A stretch of DNA of 64,000 nucleotides from Microbacterium thalassium (GTDB lineage Bacteria; Actinomycetota; Actinomycetes; Actinomycetales; Microbacteriaceae). Both the position numbers and the translations under genes were made by a program. The stretch covers positions 3,348,001 to 3,412,000 of the forward strand of contig NZ_JACHML010000001.1 of assembly GCF_014208045.1 (NCBI RefSeq), given 5' to 3'. Of this stretch, positions 1-8,976 are shown one piece after another. The stretch's first letter is position 1, and every line of letters begins with the position of its first letter. The notes under the pieces are model-generated. The model searched no databases. It worked only from the letters and a program-made list of their open reading frames with translations, and was not told the DNA's origin.

Positions 1-2
1 CC

Positions 3-380
3 GCTGTGCGGCTCATCGAGGGCGGCCCGGGGGCCGCGGGCGGAGCGAACGTCGAGGTGAAGTGCATGGACGCGTCGGCGAACCCGTACGCCGCCACCGC
101 GGTGCTGCTCGAGGCCGCACGCGCCGGCATCCGCGACGGAGCAGCCCTCCCGCCGGAGGTGACGGTCAACCCGGCTTCAGCGGACCCCGCGCCCGCGCTC
201 CTGCCGACCGACGGCCCCGATCAGCTCGTGCGGCTCGCGCGGTCGCCGATCGCCGGGACGGCCCTCGGCGCGTGGATCGTCGAGGCGGTCGGCGCCGTGC
301 GCTCGCTCGAGCACGCGACGTACGCGGACACGCCGCTCGCCGAGACCGCCGAGCGGCTGCGGTACGCCTGGACGAACTGA
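3..380 (+). CDS. Glutamine synthetase family protein, C-terminal fragment
   Basis: This is the last 125 residues of a gene that begins before the window. It contains the conserved C-terminal stretch of the glutamine synthetase catalytic domain: an RLIEGG segment, then NVEVKCMDASANPYAATAVLL, matching the family's N-x-E-x-R/K...DASANPY region near the glutamate and metal site. The family ligates ammonia or an amine to the gamma-carboxyl of glutamate using ATP. The divergent tail may indicate a gamma-glutamyl-amine ligase rather than classical GlnA, but the N-terminal half needed to decide is missing. Confidence 0.8.
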   Translation, partial: AVRLIEGGPGAAGGANVEVKCMDASANPYAATAVLLEAARAGIRDGAALPPEVTVNPASADPAPALLPTDGPDQLVRLARSPIAGTALGAWIVEAVGAVRSLEHATYADTPLAETAERLRYAWTN

Positions 381-398
381 CCCCCGCGGCCGGCGCCG

Positions 399-1373
399 TC
401 AGCCGGCCGGACGGACCACGAGCTTGCCGGCGACGTGCCCGGCCTCGAGCAGACCCAGCGCCTCGAGAGCCTGGCCGAGGTCGAACGTCTGCTGCACGGC
501 GGGCGCGAGCGAGCCGTCGGAGAGCCACCCGGCGAGCGCGGTCAGGTCGTCGGCGCGCACCTTCGCCATCATCCGCCGGTGATCCACGCCGCGCACGCGG
601 GCGGCGACCGCGCGCCGCATCGTCGCCGCGAGCGGCCCGAGGAGGCGCCCGCCGCCCACCGCGCCGACCAGCACGACCCGCCCGCCGGGGGCGAGCAGCG
701 CCGTGAGCGCCGAGACGGATGCCGTCCCCACTGTGTCGAGGACGACGTCGTAGGGACCTGCGGGGGTCGCGCCCGCCGTGTAGTCGAAGACCTCGTCCGC
801 ACCGAGTCCTCGCACCAGCTCGACATTGCGCCCCGAGCACACCGCGTCGACGCGGCTCGCACCGAGGATGCGCGCGAGCTGCACCGCGAGATGGCCGACG
901 CCGCCCGACGCGCCCCACACCAGCACGCGCTCGCCCGCCGCGAGCCCCGCCGTCTCGCGCAGCGCCTGCAGCGCGGTCATGCCGGCCATCGCCACGGCGG
1001 CTCCTGCGTCGAACGACACCCCGTCGGGGAGGGTTGCGACCGATGCCGGGCCGGCCAGGGCGTGTTCGGCCAGCGCCCCGCGACCGATCGTGCCGAACAC
1101 GCGGTCACCGACGGCGACGCCCTCGACCTCGTCGCCGACGGCGTCGACGACGCCGGCGACGTCCGCCCCGACGCCGCGGGGCTCGCGCACGCGCAGCCCG
1201 GTCTGCAGGCGCATGATCCAGGGGTCGCCGCGGTACAGGTGCCAGTCGAACGGGTTGAGCGCGGCCGCCTCGACACGGATGCGGATGCGATCGGGGCCCG
1301 GCTCCGGCCGGGGCACGTCGCCCAGCACCAGGCCCGCGGCATCCGTGTACCGATCGTGTGTGACGGCCTTCAT
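399..1373 (-). CDS. NAD(P)-dependent zinc-independent alcohol dehydrogenase / quinone oxidoreductase (MDR family)
   Basis: The 324-residue product is an MDR-superfamily reductase. It has an N-terminal GroES-like domain (RIRVEAAALNPFDWHLYRG) and a Rossmann nucleotide-binding motif near residue 155 (VWGASGGVGHLAVQLAR). It lacks the catalytic and structural zinc cysteines of true alcohol dehydrogenases, so it fits the quinone-oxidoreductase/zeta-crystallin branch that reduces quinones or enones with NADPH. It is transcribed away from a TetR gene, and the 88-bp shared promoter carries palindromes, so it is probably that regulator's target. Its substrate is unknown. Confidence 0.88.
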   Translation of the reverse strand: MKAVTHDRYTDAAGLVLGDVPRPEPGPDRIRIRVEAAALNPFDWHLYRGDPWIMRLQTGLRVREPRGVGADVAGVVDAVGDEVEGVAVGDRVFGTIGRGALAEHALAGPASVATLPDGVSFDAGAAVAMAGMTALQALRETAGLAAGERVLVWGASGGVGHLAVQLARILGASRVDAVCSGRNVELVRGLGADEVFDYTAGATPAGPYDVVLDTVGTASVSALTALLAPGGRVVLVGAVGGGRLLGPLAATMRRAVAARVRGVDHRRMMAKVRADDLTALAGWLSDGSLAPAVQQTFDLGQALEALGLLEAGHVAGKLVVRPAG

Positions 1374-1401
1374 GACAGCTCCTCGCGATGCAAATGAAAC
1401 T

Positions 1402-1443
1402 TACACTGTATGTCTGCGTGGAAGACTATACTTACGCCGTAAG
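1402..1443. promoter_or_regulatory. Candidate TetR operators between divergent genes
   Basis: The intergenic region holds a perfect 13-bp palindrome, CTTACGCCGTAAG (1431-1443), and a second short palindrome, TACACTGTA (1402-1410). Both begin with the half-site TTAC. They are AT-rich against a GC-rich background and sit between the divergent oxidoreductase and TetR starts, the usual place for TetR operators. Binding is inferred. Confidence 0.5.
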
Positions 1444-1461
1444 CATGTCAAGGGAGGGGTG

Positions 1462-2097
1462 ATGGCCAGAGCCGGTCTGACACGCGACGGCGTGCTCGCG
1501 GCGGCGCTCGCGCTCGCCGACCGCGACGGGCTGAGGTCGCTGTCGATGCGGCGCGTCGCGGCCGAACTCGGCGTCGAGGCGATGTCGCTGTACAACCACG
1601 TCCGCAACAAGGCCGATCTGGAGCGCGGCCTCATCGACAGCGTGTGGAGCGAGATCGACCTCGCCCGCGACGAACCGGACTGGCGCGCCGCGCTGCACCG
1701 GCTCGCCGGCTCCGCGCATGCGGCGCTGCGGTCGCACCCCTGGTTCTTCTCCCTCCCCCTCGCCGACGCCGGCTCGGCGCGACTCGCCGTCATCGACGCG
1801 ACGCTCGCGCACCTGGCCGCCGGCGGCGTCCCGGACCACGTGGCGTTCCACGCTCTGCACATCCTCGACGGCCACGTGTACGGCTACACGTGGCAGGCCC
1901 TGCAGTTCGCCCCCGTCGACATCCCGACCCGCGTCGACGAGCTCCCCGACGAGATCCGCGCGTATCCGCATCTGTACGCGCACGCTCTCCAGCATCTCGA
2001 GGACCGGCCGCCCGGCGACGGATTCACGATCGGGCTCGACCTGATCCTCGACGGGCTGGAACGCTCGACCGCCGCGGCCGCATCCGGCCCCGCGTAG
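1462..2097 (+). CDS. TetR family transcriptional regulator
   Basis: The 211-residue product has a TetR-type N-terminal helix-turn-helix (about residues 8-48), with the motif AAELGVEAMSLYNHVRNKADL. The rest is a helical ligand-binding domain of the TetR_C type. The ATG at 1462 is preceded by the strong ribosome site GGGAGGGG. It is divergent from the MDR oxidoreductase, the classic layout in which a TetR repressor controls itself and a neighbouring detoxification enzyme. The ligand is not predictable. Confidence 0.9.
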   Translation: MARAGLTRDGVLAAALALADRDGLRSLSMRRVAAELGVEAMSLYNHVRNKADLERGLIDSVWSEIDLARDEPDWRAALHRLAGSAHAALRSHPWFFSLPLADAGSARLAVIDATLAHLAAGGVPDHVAFHALHILDGHVYGYTWQALQFAPVDIPTRVDELPDEIRAYPHLYAHALQHLEDRPPGDGFTIGLDLILDGLERSTAAAASGPA

Positions 2098-2205
2098 CAC
2101 TCAGCGCACACCGAGGCAATCCCCCCGCGGCGGTCAGCCTCCGCGCGTATCGTCGGGCCCGCTCGCCGAGACGAGCACACCGTCGACCGACCGGGAGGAG
2201 CCCCG

Positions 2206-2775
2206 ATGGCCACCACGACCGCGAAGAAGACCACCTCGACCCCCGCGCGAAACCGCCGCCGCGCCGCCCGCGGCGGCATGGGCGCCGCGCTGACGGGCGA
2301 GCAGAACGCCGAGACCGGTTTCTCGGCCTCCGCCGCCCTCAGCGAGAGCATGCAGAAGGTCCTCGTCGATCTGATCGAGCTGTCTCTGCAGGGCAAGCAG
2401 GCGCACTGGAACGTCGTGGGACGCAACTTCCGCGACACGCACCTGCAGCTCGACGAGATCATCGACGCCGCCCGCGAATTCGGCGACAGCGTCGCCGAGC
2501 GCATGCGCGCCCTGCATGCCCTGCCCGACGGGCGCAGCGACGTCGTCGCCGAGACCACGACCCTGCCGGAGTTCCCCCAGGGCGAGCTCGACACGAGCGA
2601 GGTCGTCGACCTCATGACCGAGCGGCTGGACGCCGTGGCGCACACGTGCCGCGAGGTCCACGACGCCGTCGACGACGAAGACCCCACGAGCGCCGACATC
2701 CTCCACGGAATCCTGGAGCGCGTCGAGCAGCTGTCGTGGATGGTGAGCGCGGAGAACCGCACGCCGAAGCGGTGA
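2206..2775 (+). CDS. dps: Dps family DNA-binding ferritin-like protein
   Basis: Dps proteins form 12-subunit cages that oxidise and store iron with peroxide and protect DNA. This 189-residue protein has the ferroxidase signature KQAHWNVVGRNF (H67) followed by H79 and DE at 83-84. Its N-terminal 22 residues are rich in Lys and Arg (AKKTT, RNRRRAAR), a tail that in other Dps proteins binds DNA. The ribosome site GGGAGGAG precedes ATG 2206. A TATCGT -10-like hexamer lies at 2148-2153. It is a single-gene unit. Confidence 0.95.
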   Translation: MATTTAKKTTSTPARNRRRAARGGMGAALTGEQNAETGFSASAALSESMQKVLVDLIELSLQGKQAHWNVVGRNFRDTHLQLDEIIDAAREFGDSVAERMRALHALPDGRSDVVAETTTLPEFPQGELDTSEVVDLMTERLDAVAHTCREVHDAVDDEDPTSADILHGILERVEQLSWMVSAENRTPKR

Positions 2776-2865
2776 TCCCCGGCGCTCACACGGCGCCGCC
2801 CGCGCTCCCCAGCCGCGGGCGGCGCCGCGTCATGTCCGGCCCGTCCACTGGCTAGAGTTGTGGGC

Positions 2866-3225
2866 ATGCCCAACGAGCGCGAAGAGATGTCCGGCGGAAT
2901 CATCGGCGGCGGGGGAAGCCCGACGCTGTGGGGGTTCCTCGTCGGCCTGATCGTGGCGGCCTTCATCGCCGTCCCCCTGTCGGCCACCGTCGCCTTCGCG
3001 ACGCACCCGGGCACCCAGCAGCTGTTCGCCGGACGCCTCGAGGACGCGACCACGGGCGGCTACATGGCCTTCTGGTGGGTCGTGTCGATCTTCCTCGTCG
3101 CGCTGCCGTTCCTGGTCGGCTGGGGCGTCGCGACGCTGTCGCGCCGCACGATCTCGATCATCGCCGCGATCGTGGCCCTCTTCGTCCTGGCGATCGTGAT
3201 CCTCGGGCAGCTGTTCGTCTTCTGA
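2866..3225 (+). CDS. Small integral membrane protein
   Basis: This 119-residue protein has three predicted membrane spans: about residues 22-46 (LWGFLVGLIVAAFIAVPL), 67-88 and 93-117 (ISIIAAIVALFVLAIVILG). It has a Gly-rich cytoplasmic N-terminus. No family is recognised. ATG 2866 sits 7 nt after a TAGAGT hexamer (2853-2858), which suggests a leaderless transcript; a GTG at 2860 is the alternative start. Its function is unknown. Confidence 0.75.
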   Translation: MPNEREEMSGGIIGGGGSPTLWGFLVGLIVAAFIAVPLSATVAFATHPGTQQLFAGRLEDATTGGYMAFWWVVSIFLVALPFLVGWGVATLSRRTISIIAAIVALFVLAIVILGQLFVF

Positions 3226-3258
3226 CCCGCCGAGGCGGGTGCCACGGGCATCCGAGGA

Positions 3259-5409
3259 TCAGCGGTTGCGCAGCGCGCGCGAATCCACCCAGACCACCTG
3301 CGACCCGTAGCGGATCTTGTACCAGACCCGACTCGCGGTCGTGACCTCGACGTTCCGGCCGCCCGGCAGGGTGCCGACCACGGCCCCGCCCGGCGACGAG
3401 CGCATGGGCGTCGAGCGCGTCGAGCGCATCTGCTGCAGGGGATAGCTGGCCGCGCTCCCGAACGAACCGAAGAAGTGCGTGTACGCCGTGCGCGCGAGCG
3501 CGCTGAGCGCGGACTTGGGCACGCCCCCCGTCGCGATGATCGAGATCACGAACGACGTCTGCGGTCCGCGCACGATCGCCGTGTCGCCCTGCAGCAGCCC
3601 CGACGAGATCCACAGGGCACCGGGCTTGCTCGCCTGGTACACGCCGGGCGGGATCCCCGAGGCGATACGTGTGCGGAAGATCTGGGAGTGCATGTAGTCC
3701 CGGAGGATGCGCGTGTACTTCGGCGAAAGCAGCTCGCCCCGCTCGAGCTTGCGGACGAACGCCGCGAGGTCGTTCGTGGTCGAGCGATTGCCCGCGTAGA
3801 GGATCGAGCCGCTCGCGGGCAGGCTGCCGTAGAACGTGTTCGACATGCCCAGGCTCTGGGCGATGCGCGTGAGCCTGGCCGAGCCCAGCCACGCGACGAT
3901 GTCGTCGTGGCAGTGGTTGTCGGAAGCGTGGATCATCACGCGCAGGCACGTGCGCAGCGTGGTGCTGCGCGGTTTGGTGTTCCACGTCGAGGTGCCGTCC
4001 TGGATGCGCTTGAGCGCAGCGTAGGCGGCGACCAGCTTCATCATGCTCGCCGGATCGAGCCGCGTCGAGCCGCGCAGAGCGGTGCGCTCCTGCAGGCGCC
4101 CCAGTTCGATCACCGTGAAGGAGAAGGTCCCGTCGTACTTGCTCGCCGTCTGCTTCAGCGCCGACAGGAGCGAGGCCTGGAGCCGCGGCTTCTCGTCGCG
4201 GCACGCGGTGTTGTCATCCACGGCGGTGCGCAGCCAGCTGATCTTGCCGACGCCGATCACGCGCGAGCCCTGCGCCTCGATGTGGTCGGAGGTGCGGCTG
4301 AACATGCACTGGTACAAGGTGAAGACCATCGGCTGCCCGGTCGCAGCCGACAGCGCGGCTCCGAGTGCGACGTCCCACACGACGTCCGGATTGACGGCGT
4401 AGAACGCCTCCGGGGCGTCGGGTGCGAGGCGCGCCAGCTGCAGCGAGAACTCCAGCGGGTCGCTGTGACTGCGCCGCGAGACCGCGAAACCGGCGGCCTC
4501 CAGCCCGTCGGCGTAGGCGGAGCTCACCTCGGAGGTGCCGCCGACGACGACGATCGACGTCGCTCCGGTGCGCTGGAGCGCCTCCAGCGTGAGAGAAGCC
4601 ACGGACGAGCCCTTCCCGTTGACCAGCAGCGCTGCACCCGAGGTCGTTCCCGCAAGAGAGATCGCCAGGGCATGCGACCGCAGATCCGACCCCGACAGGT
4701 ACACGGTGTCCACCGGCTCGGATCGGGAGTCCAGTGCCAGGCGAGAGGCCTGCGGGCGGGACGAGAACATGATCCGCTCGACGGGGGCGATCGCCGCCAG
4801 CGCGTCGATCCCGCCGCGGTCGAAGTCGGCATCCGTGCCGAAGGCCACGATCGTCTTCGGCGCCAGACGCATCAGTTCCGTGCGCACCGTCGATGAGATC
4901 CCGTCCGCGCGGACGAACAGCAGCGGCGCGCTGCGATCGGCGGCGAGCGAGGCGGCGAGCACGGGACCGACCGTCGCATCGCCGTTCGCCACGATGACGG
5001 TCGTCGCGCCGTCCGGGAACGCCGCGCGCGACGCCAGCACCGCGCGCCCGAAGCGCGAGTTTCCGCCGAGGCGGGGCCCCGTCGGGACGACGGCCGACAC
5101 GCCCGGCGCGGGCTCTTCGGGCTCCTCGCTGTCGGCCTCGGGCACCTCCGGCGCCGGGGTCGGCGTCGCGGTCGGCGTCGGGGTCGGCGTCGGGGTCGGC
5201 GTGGGCGACGGCGTCGCGGTGGCGGTCGGCGTCGGAGTGGGAGTGGGCGTCGGCGAAGCCGTGGCGGTCGGCGTGGGCTGCTCGACGGCGGCCGGGCGCG
5301 ACTGGCCGGCCGCCCCGTCGACCGGCACGACGACGAGCGCCGCGACCACCGCAGTGGTGATCAGACGCGAGATCGACTCCGCCAGTGAGCGTCGAGGACG
5401 TGCTTTCAC
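3259..5409 (-). CDS. Secreted cell-wall-binding repeat protein fused to a class A beta-lactamase-like serine hydrolase
   Basis: I chose the GTG at 5409 (716 residues) because a signal peptide starts there (KARPRR, then LITTAVVAALVVVPVDGAAG) and a TATGGT hexamer (5424-5419) lies just upstream. An upstream GTG at 5478, overlapping the fdhD stop as GTGA, would add 23 residues. The order is signal peptide, a 40-residue Thr-Pro linker, a cell-wall-binding-repeat-2-like region (about 110-390), a penicillin-recognising serine hydrolase domain with S455-M-M-K458, S496-D-N and K595-P-G, and a C-terminal SH3-like segment ending VWVDSRALRNR. The hydrolase could be a D,D-peptidase-like enzyme or a wall-anchored beta-lactamase relative. 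Resistance cannot be inferred. Confidence 0.85.
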   Translation of the reverse strand: MKARPRRSLAESISRLITTAVVAALVVVPVDGAAGQSRPAAVEQPTPTATASPTPTPTPTPTATATPSPTPTPTPTPTPTATPTPAPEVPEADSEEPEEPAPGVSAVVPTGPRLGGNSRFGRAVLASRAAFPDGATTVIVANGDATVGPVLAASLAADRSAPLLFVRADGISSTVRTELMRLAPKTIVAFGTDADFDRGGIDALAAIAPVERIMFSSRPQASRLALDSRSEPVDTVYLSGSDLRSHALAISLAGTTSGAALLVNGKGSSVASLTLEALQRTGATSIVVVGGTSEVSSAYADGLEAAGFAVSRRSHSDPLEFSLQLARLAPDAPEAFYAVNPDVVWDVALGAALSAATGQPMVFTLYQCMFSRTSDHIEAQGSRVIGVGKISWLRTAVDDNTACRDEKPRLQASLLSALKQTASKYDGTFSFTVIELGRLQERTALRGSTRLDPASMMKLVAAYAALKRIQDGTSTWNTKPRSTTLRTCLRVMIHASDNHCHDDIVAWLGSARLTRIAQSLGMSNTFYGSLPASGSILYAGNRSTTNDLAAFVRKLERGELLSPKYTRILRDYMHSQIFRTRIASGIPPGVYQASKPGALWISSGLLQGDTAIVRGPQTSFVISIIATGGVPKSALSALARTAYTHFFGSFGSAASYPLQQMRSTRSTPMRSSPGGAVVGTLPGGRNVEVTTASRVWYKIRYGSQVVWVDSRALRNR
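5152..5281. repeat. Low-complexity Thr-Pro coding repeat
   Basis: This is a run of GGCGTCGGGGTC-like 6-bp units on the plus strand. On the minus strand they encode alternating Thr-Pro and Ala-Thr-Pro, the linker between the signal peptide and the wall-binding region of the secreted hydrolase. Such tracts expand and contract by slippage. It is coding DNA, not an intergenic array. Confidence 0.85.
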
Positions 5410-5474
5410 GGTGTTCCGACCATACCGATCGGCGGCACCGCCCGAGGTGAGGATCGTCTCATCTCGGGGACGCG

Positions 5475-6338
5475 TCACGTCACGCTCTGCGGCACCGCCA
5501 CGCGCTCCGCGCCGGTGTAGACGTTCATCGAGTCACCGCGCAGGAATCCGACGAGCGTCAGGTCGGATGCCGCGGCCAGCTCGACCGCGAGCGACGACGG
5601 CGCCGACACCGCCGTGAGGATCGGGATGCCGGCCATGACGGCCTTCTGCACCAGCTCGAAGCTCGCGCGCCCAGACACCTGCAGCACCGTGCCCGTCAGC
5701 GGCAGGCGGTCCTCGAGCACCGCCCAGCCGACGACCTTGTCGACGGCGTTGTGGCGCCCGACATCCTCGCGCACGACGAGGAGTTCACCGGTAGCCGCGT
5801 CGAAGAGGGCCGCGGCGTGCAGGCCCCCGGTCTTCTCGAACACCACCTGCTCCTCGCGGAGCCGGTCGGGGAAGGTCACGAGCATCTCGGCGCCCACGAC
5901 GGCGGCATCCGTCGACAGATCGAAGCGCGACACCGTCTCGACGGCATCGATCGACGCCTTGCCGCACACGCCGCACGACGACGTCGTGTAGAAGTTGCGC
6001 GAGAGCGACGACGCCGGCAGCTCCACGCCCGGCGCGAGGGTGACGTCGAGGACGTTGTAGGTGTTCTCGGTGTTGCCGGCGAGCGGGCCGCCGGTGCCGG
6101 GGCCGCCGCAGTGGATCGCCGAGCGGAACTCGCCGGCATGGCCGATGACGCCCTCCGACACGAGGAAGCCGGCGGCGAGCTCGACGTCGTGGCCCGGCGT
6201 GCGCATCGTGACGGCGAGCGGCTCGCCGCCGACGCGGATCTCGAGCGGCTCCTCGACCGCGAGCGTGTCGGGGCGCCTGGTCGGCGAGCCGCCGACCGTG
6301 ATCTTCACGACGGGACGGCGTGCGGTGATGCGGCCCAT
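5475..6338 (-). CDS. fdhD: Formate dehydrogenase accessory sulfurtransferase FdhD
   Basis: FdhD transfers sulfur from a cysteine desulfurase to the bis-MGD molybdenum cofactor and is needed for active formate dehydrogenases. The 287-residue product carries the conserved Cys pair in [10 protein letters not shown], the [12 protein letters not shown] motif and the [12 protein letters not shown] motif. Its likely client is the FdhF/YdeP-type oxidoreductase at 54.4 kb, which shares the family's cofactor. ATG 6338 lies 6 nt after a TACGCT hexamer (6350-6345), consistent with a leaderless start. Confidence 0.95.
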   Translation of the reverse strand: MGRITARRPVVKITVGGSPTRRPDTLAVEEPLEIRVGGEPLAVTMRTPGHDVELAAGFLVSEGVIGHAGEFRSAIHCGGPGTGGPLAGNTENTYNVLDVTLAPGVELPASSLSRNFYTTSSCGVCGKASIDAVETVSRFDLSTDAAVVGAEMLVTFPDRLREEQVVFEKTGGLHAAALFDAATGELLVVREDVGRHNAVDKVVGWAVLEDRLPLTGTVLQVSGRASFELVQKAVMAGIPILTAVSAPSSLAVELAAASDLTLVGFLRGDSMNVYTGAERVAVPQSVT

Positions 6339-6371
6339 GGTGAGAGCGTAGTCGCGTTCCCGGGCGCCGGC

Positions 6372-7832
6372 TCAGGCGCGGCGACGGCGGCCGGTCAGGT
6401 CGACCACCGCGATGATGAACGCCAGCGACAGGAAGAGCCCCACGGCCATGAGCCCGTACGCGTAGGCGTCGTGGAAGGCGGTGTACGTGCCGTTCTCCCC
6501 CTCCTCGCGGAAGATCGTCGCGTAGAACAGCGACAGGCCGACGGCGGTGCCCACGGCCGTGCCCATGCGCTGGCCGAGCTGTCCCACCGAGCCCGCGGTG
6601 CCGCCCTGCCGGACCGGGACGTCGGCCAGCGCCAGCGTCTGGTTGGGCGCGAGGACGAAGCCGCCCCCGGCCCCGCCCAGCATCAGCACGCCCGCCATCA
6701 CCCACGGAATGGCCTCGGGAGCGAGGAACGTGGCGCTCGCCGCCAGCAGCCCCACCGAGACGAGCATCGCGATCAGTCCCCAGATCACGACCGGCCGCCC
6801 GTACGTCGACACGATGTTGCCGCCGATCCACGACGTCACGGCGCTCACCAGGGCGAAGCCGATCGTGACCGCCCCCGCCCACACCGGCTCGAGCCCCACC
6901 CCGCCCTGGAGGTAGAGCGTCGTCAGCAGGAACATGGCCGGGAGCGCCGCGAAGTAGACCACCTGCAGCAGCGTGCCGTTGCGGTACGACGCGATGCGGA
7001 ACAGCCGGAACGGCACGAGGGGGACGCGTCCGCCGCGCTCGTAGCGGCGCTCCCACGCGACGAACGCCGCCGCGAAGAGCACGAACACCGCCAGCAGCCA
7101 CCAGCGCATCGGATTGTCGTCCGGCGACCCCGTCGTGAACAGGAACGGCCACAGGAAGGCGAGGACGGTGGCGCCGAAGAGGATGACGCCGACGGGGTCG
7201 AGGTCGAGGGGCTTCTTCGTCCGCGCCCGCGTGCTGGGGAGCACCCAGATCGCCGCCCCGATCGCGATCAGTCCCAGGGGGACGTTCATCCAGAACGTCC
7301 AGCGCCATCCGTCGGACGGTCCGCCGAGGGCGATGAGCAGACCGCCCAGCGTCGGTCCGATCGCCGTGGCGATGCCGACCGTCGCGCCGAACAGCCCGAA
7401 CGCGCGCCCCCGCTCGGCGCCGTGGAACAGCTGCTGGATCAGCCCGAGCACCTGGGGCATCTGCAGACCGGCCGCGGCGCCCTGCAGCAGGCGACCGATC
7501 ATGAGCACGGTGGTCGTCGGCGCGACGGCGCAGAGCAGACTCGTCGCCGTGAACAGGGTCAGGCCGGTGATGAACAGAGCGCGCCGCGACCGCTGGTCGC
7601 CGAGTCTGCCGGCCGGCACCAGGACGAGCCCGAAGGTGAGGACGTAGCCCGAGACGATGAGCTGGAGCTCCGTGGAGCCCGACCCCAGCGCCGCCTCGAT
7701 CGAGGGCAGTGCGACGTTGACCTTCGACAGGTCGAGGATCGTGATGGCGGCCACCCCGACCCCGACCCAGTACGCCCGCCAGCGCTGGAACGGCGTGAGC
7801 GGGATGGACCCGGTGGGAGGAGAAGGCGGCAT
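6372..7832 (-). CDS. MFS multidrug-type efflux transporter (DHA2/EmrB-QacA family)
   Basis: The 486-residue product has about 14 hydrophobic segments, the size and topology of DHA2 proton-driven exporters. Early spans carry VNVALPSIEAALG and GYVLTFGLVLVPAGRLGDQRSRR (loop 2-3 motif A), and IGRLLQGAAAGLQMPQVLGLI is motif C-like. It lies between fdhD and moaA on the same strand but has no obvious link to molybdenum. The substrate is unknown. Confidence 0.9.
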   Translation of the reverse strand: MPPSPPTGSIPLTPFQRWRAYWVGVGVAAITILDLSKVNVALPSIEAALGSGSTELQLIVSGYVLTFGLVLVPAGRLGDQRSRRALFITGLTLFTATSLLCAVAPTTTVLMIGRLLQGAAAGLQMPQVLGLIQQLFHGAERGRAFGLFGATVGIATAIGPTLGGLLIALGGPSDGWRWTFWMNVPLGLIAIGAAIWVLPSTRARTKKPLDLDPVGVILFGATVLAFLWPFLFTTGSPDDNPMRWWLLAVFVLFAAAFVAWERRYERGGRVPLVPFRLFRIASYRNGTLLQVVYFAALPAMFLLTTLYLQGGVGLEPVWAGAVTIGFALVSAVTSWIGGNIVSTYGRPVVIWGLIAMLVSVGLLAASATFLAPEAIPWVMAGVLMLGGAGGGFVLAPNQTLALADVPVRQGGTAGSVGQLGQRMGTAVGTAVGLSLFYATIFREEGENGTYTAFHDAYAYGLMAVGLFLSLAFIIAVVDLTGRRRRA

Positions 7833-7879
7833 CGGGTCAACTCTGCCGTGAAATCCGGATTCCGGGGTCGATCCTTCCG

Positions 7880-8938
7880 TCAGCCGCCAATCGCATTCAT
7901 GCCGCGGGCCGGCTGGAGGAACGACGGATCGTTGATGGCGTGCCCCGGGAGCTTGCCGCGCACGCACGCGCGCAGCATCCGATCCACGTCCGCGTCGCCG
8001 TGGCCGGTTCGCAGGACCGGCAGCAGGTCGTACTCGGTCGTGGAGAACAGGCAGTTGCGCAGCTGCCCGTCCGCGGTGAGCCGCAGCCGGTCGCAGTCGC
8101 CGCAGAACGGTGCGGTCACGGACGCGATGACGCCGACCGTGTGGGGTCCGCCGTCGATGCTCCAGCGCTCGGCGGGCGCTCCCCCGCGCCCGGGCACGGC
8201 GGTGAGGTCCCACCGCTCCGACAGCGCGTGCAGGATCTCGTCGCGCGTGACCATGCTCGACCGGTCCCACGTGTGCCCGGCGTCCAGCGGCATCTGCTCG
8301 ATGAAGCGCAGCTGCGCGCCGTGCCCGATGGCGAACTCGACGAGCTCGACGAGCTCGTCGTCGTTGACGCCGCGCATCGCGACGGCGTTGAGCTTGAGGG
8401 GGCGAAGACCGGATGCCGCGGCCGCGGCGATGCCGTCGAGCACGTCGTCGAGGCGGTCGCGGCGCGTCAGCTCGCGGAACCGGTCGCGGCGGAGCGTGTC
8501 GATGGAGATGTTGAGGCGCTGCAGCCCCGCGTCGATGAGACCGGGGAGGAACTCCGGAAGGCGGATGCCGTTGGTGGTCATGGCGATCTCGACCGGGGCG
8601 CCGTCGGGCCCGCTGATCCGCGCGAGGCGCCGGACCACGTCGACGATGTCGGCGCGCAGCAGCGGCTCGCCGCCGGTGAGGCGGAACGTGGTGATGCCGG
8701 CGGATGCCGCCACGCGGGCCACCTCGACGATCTCGTCGAGCGTGAGGATGCTGCTGCGCGCGAGCCACTCGTTGCCCTGCTCGGGCATGCAGTAGGTGCA
8801 GCGCAGCGAGCAGCGGTCGGTGAGCGAGATCCGCAGGTCGCGGTGCACGCGCCCGTGCGTGTCGACGAGCGCTCCCCCGACCTCGTCGCGGGCGACGTCC
8901 GGGGGACGCACGCCGATCATCACCGGGACGGCGGTCAC
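7880..8938 (-). CDS. moaA: GTP 3',8-cyclase MoaA (molybdenum cofactor biosynthesis)
   Basis: MoaA is a radical SAM enzyme that starts molybdopterin synthesis by converting GTP to 3',8-cyclo-GTP. The 352-residue product has the SAM cluster motif C43-SLR-C47-TY-C50, the TGGEPLL glycine motif, and the second cluster CGDCDRLRL plus a downstream Cys (LRNC). It ends with the Gly-Gly tail required for activity. The GTG at 8938 is preceded by GGGAGG and overlaps the stop codon of a 13-codon upstream ORF. It lies far from the other moa/moe genes at 47-52 kb. Confidence 0.96.
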   Translation of the reverse strand: MTAVPVMIGVRPPDVARDEVGGALVDTHGRVHRDLRISLTDRCSLRCTYCMPEQGNEWLARSSILTLDEIVEVARVAASAGITTFRLTGGEPLLRADIVDVVRRLARISGPDGAPVEIAMTTNGIRLPEFLPGLIDAGLQRLNISIDTLRRDRFRELTRRDRLDDVLDGIAAAAASGLRPLKLNAVAMRGVNDDELVELVEFAIGHGAQLRFIEQMPLDAGHTWDRSSMVTRDEILHALSERWDLTAVPGRGGAPAERWSIDGGPHTVGVIASVTAPFCGDCDRLRLTADGQLRNCLFSTTEYDLLPVLRTGHGDADVDRMLRACVRGKLPGHAINDPSFLQPARGMNAIGG

Positions 8939-8976
8939 GATGCCGCCTCCCGGCGCATGCCGTACTGGTGCGCCAT
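8935..8976 (-). CDS. Possible 13-residue leader peptide upstream of moaA
   Basis: The short frame reads MAHQYGMRREAAS. Its ATG (8976) lies 6 nt downstream of a TAGCCT -10 hexamer (8988-8983), the spacing expected of a leaderless mRNA. Its TGA overlaps the moaA GTG as GTGA. This arrangement suggests translational coupling of moaA to a leader ORF. It may instead be a chance frame inside a short 5' UTR. Confidence 0.4.
   Translation of the reverse strand: MAHQYGMRREAAS

Noticed and set aside
5152..5281. A CRISPR-like or tandem array of GGCGTCGGGGTC units
   Set aside because: It is an in-frame Thr-Pro linker within a secreted protein; there are no spacers or cas genes.
3259..5409. A beta-lactam resistance gene
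   Set aside because: The SxxK, SDN and KxG motifs are shared by D,D-peptidases and other serine hydrolases; the fused wall-binding region makes a peptidoglycan role at least as likely.
5751..8795. A very long open frame (1014 codons) on the plus strand opposite fdhD, the MFS gene and moaA
   Set aside because: It lies antisense to three clear genes, its translation is low-complexity Arg/His/Glu-rich with no motif, and long antisense frames are common at this GC content.
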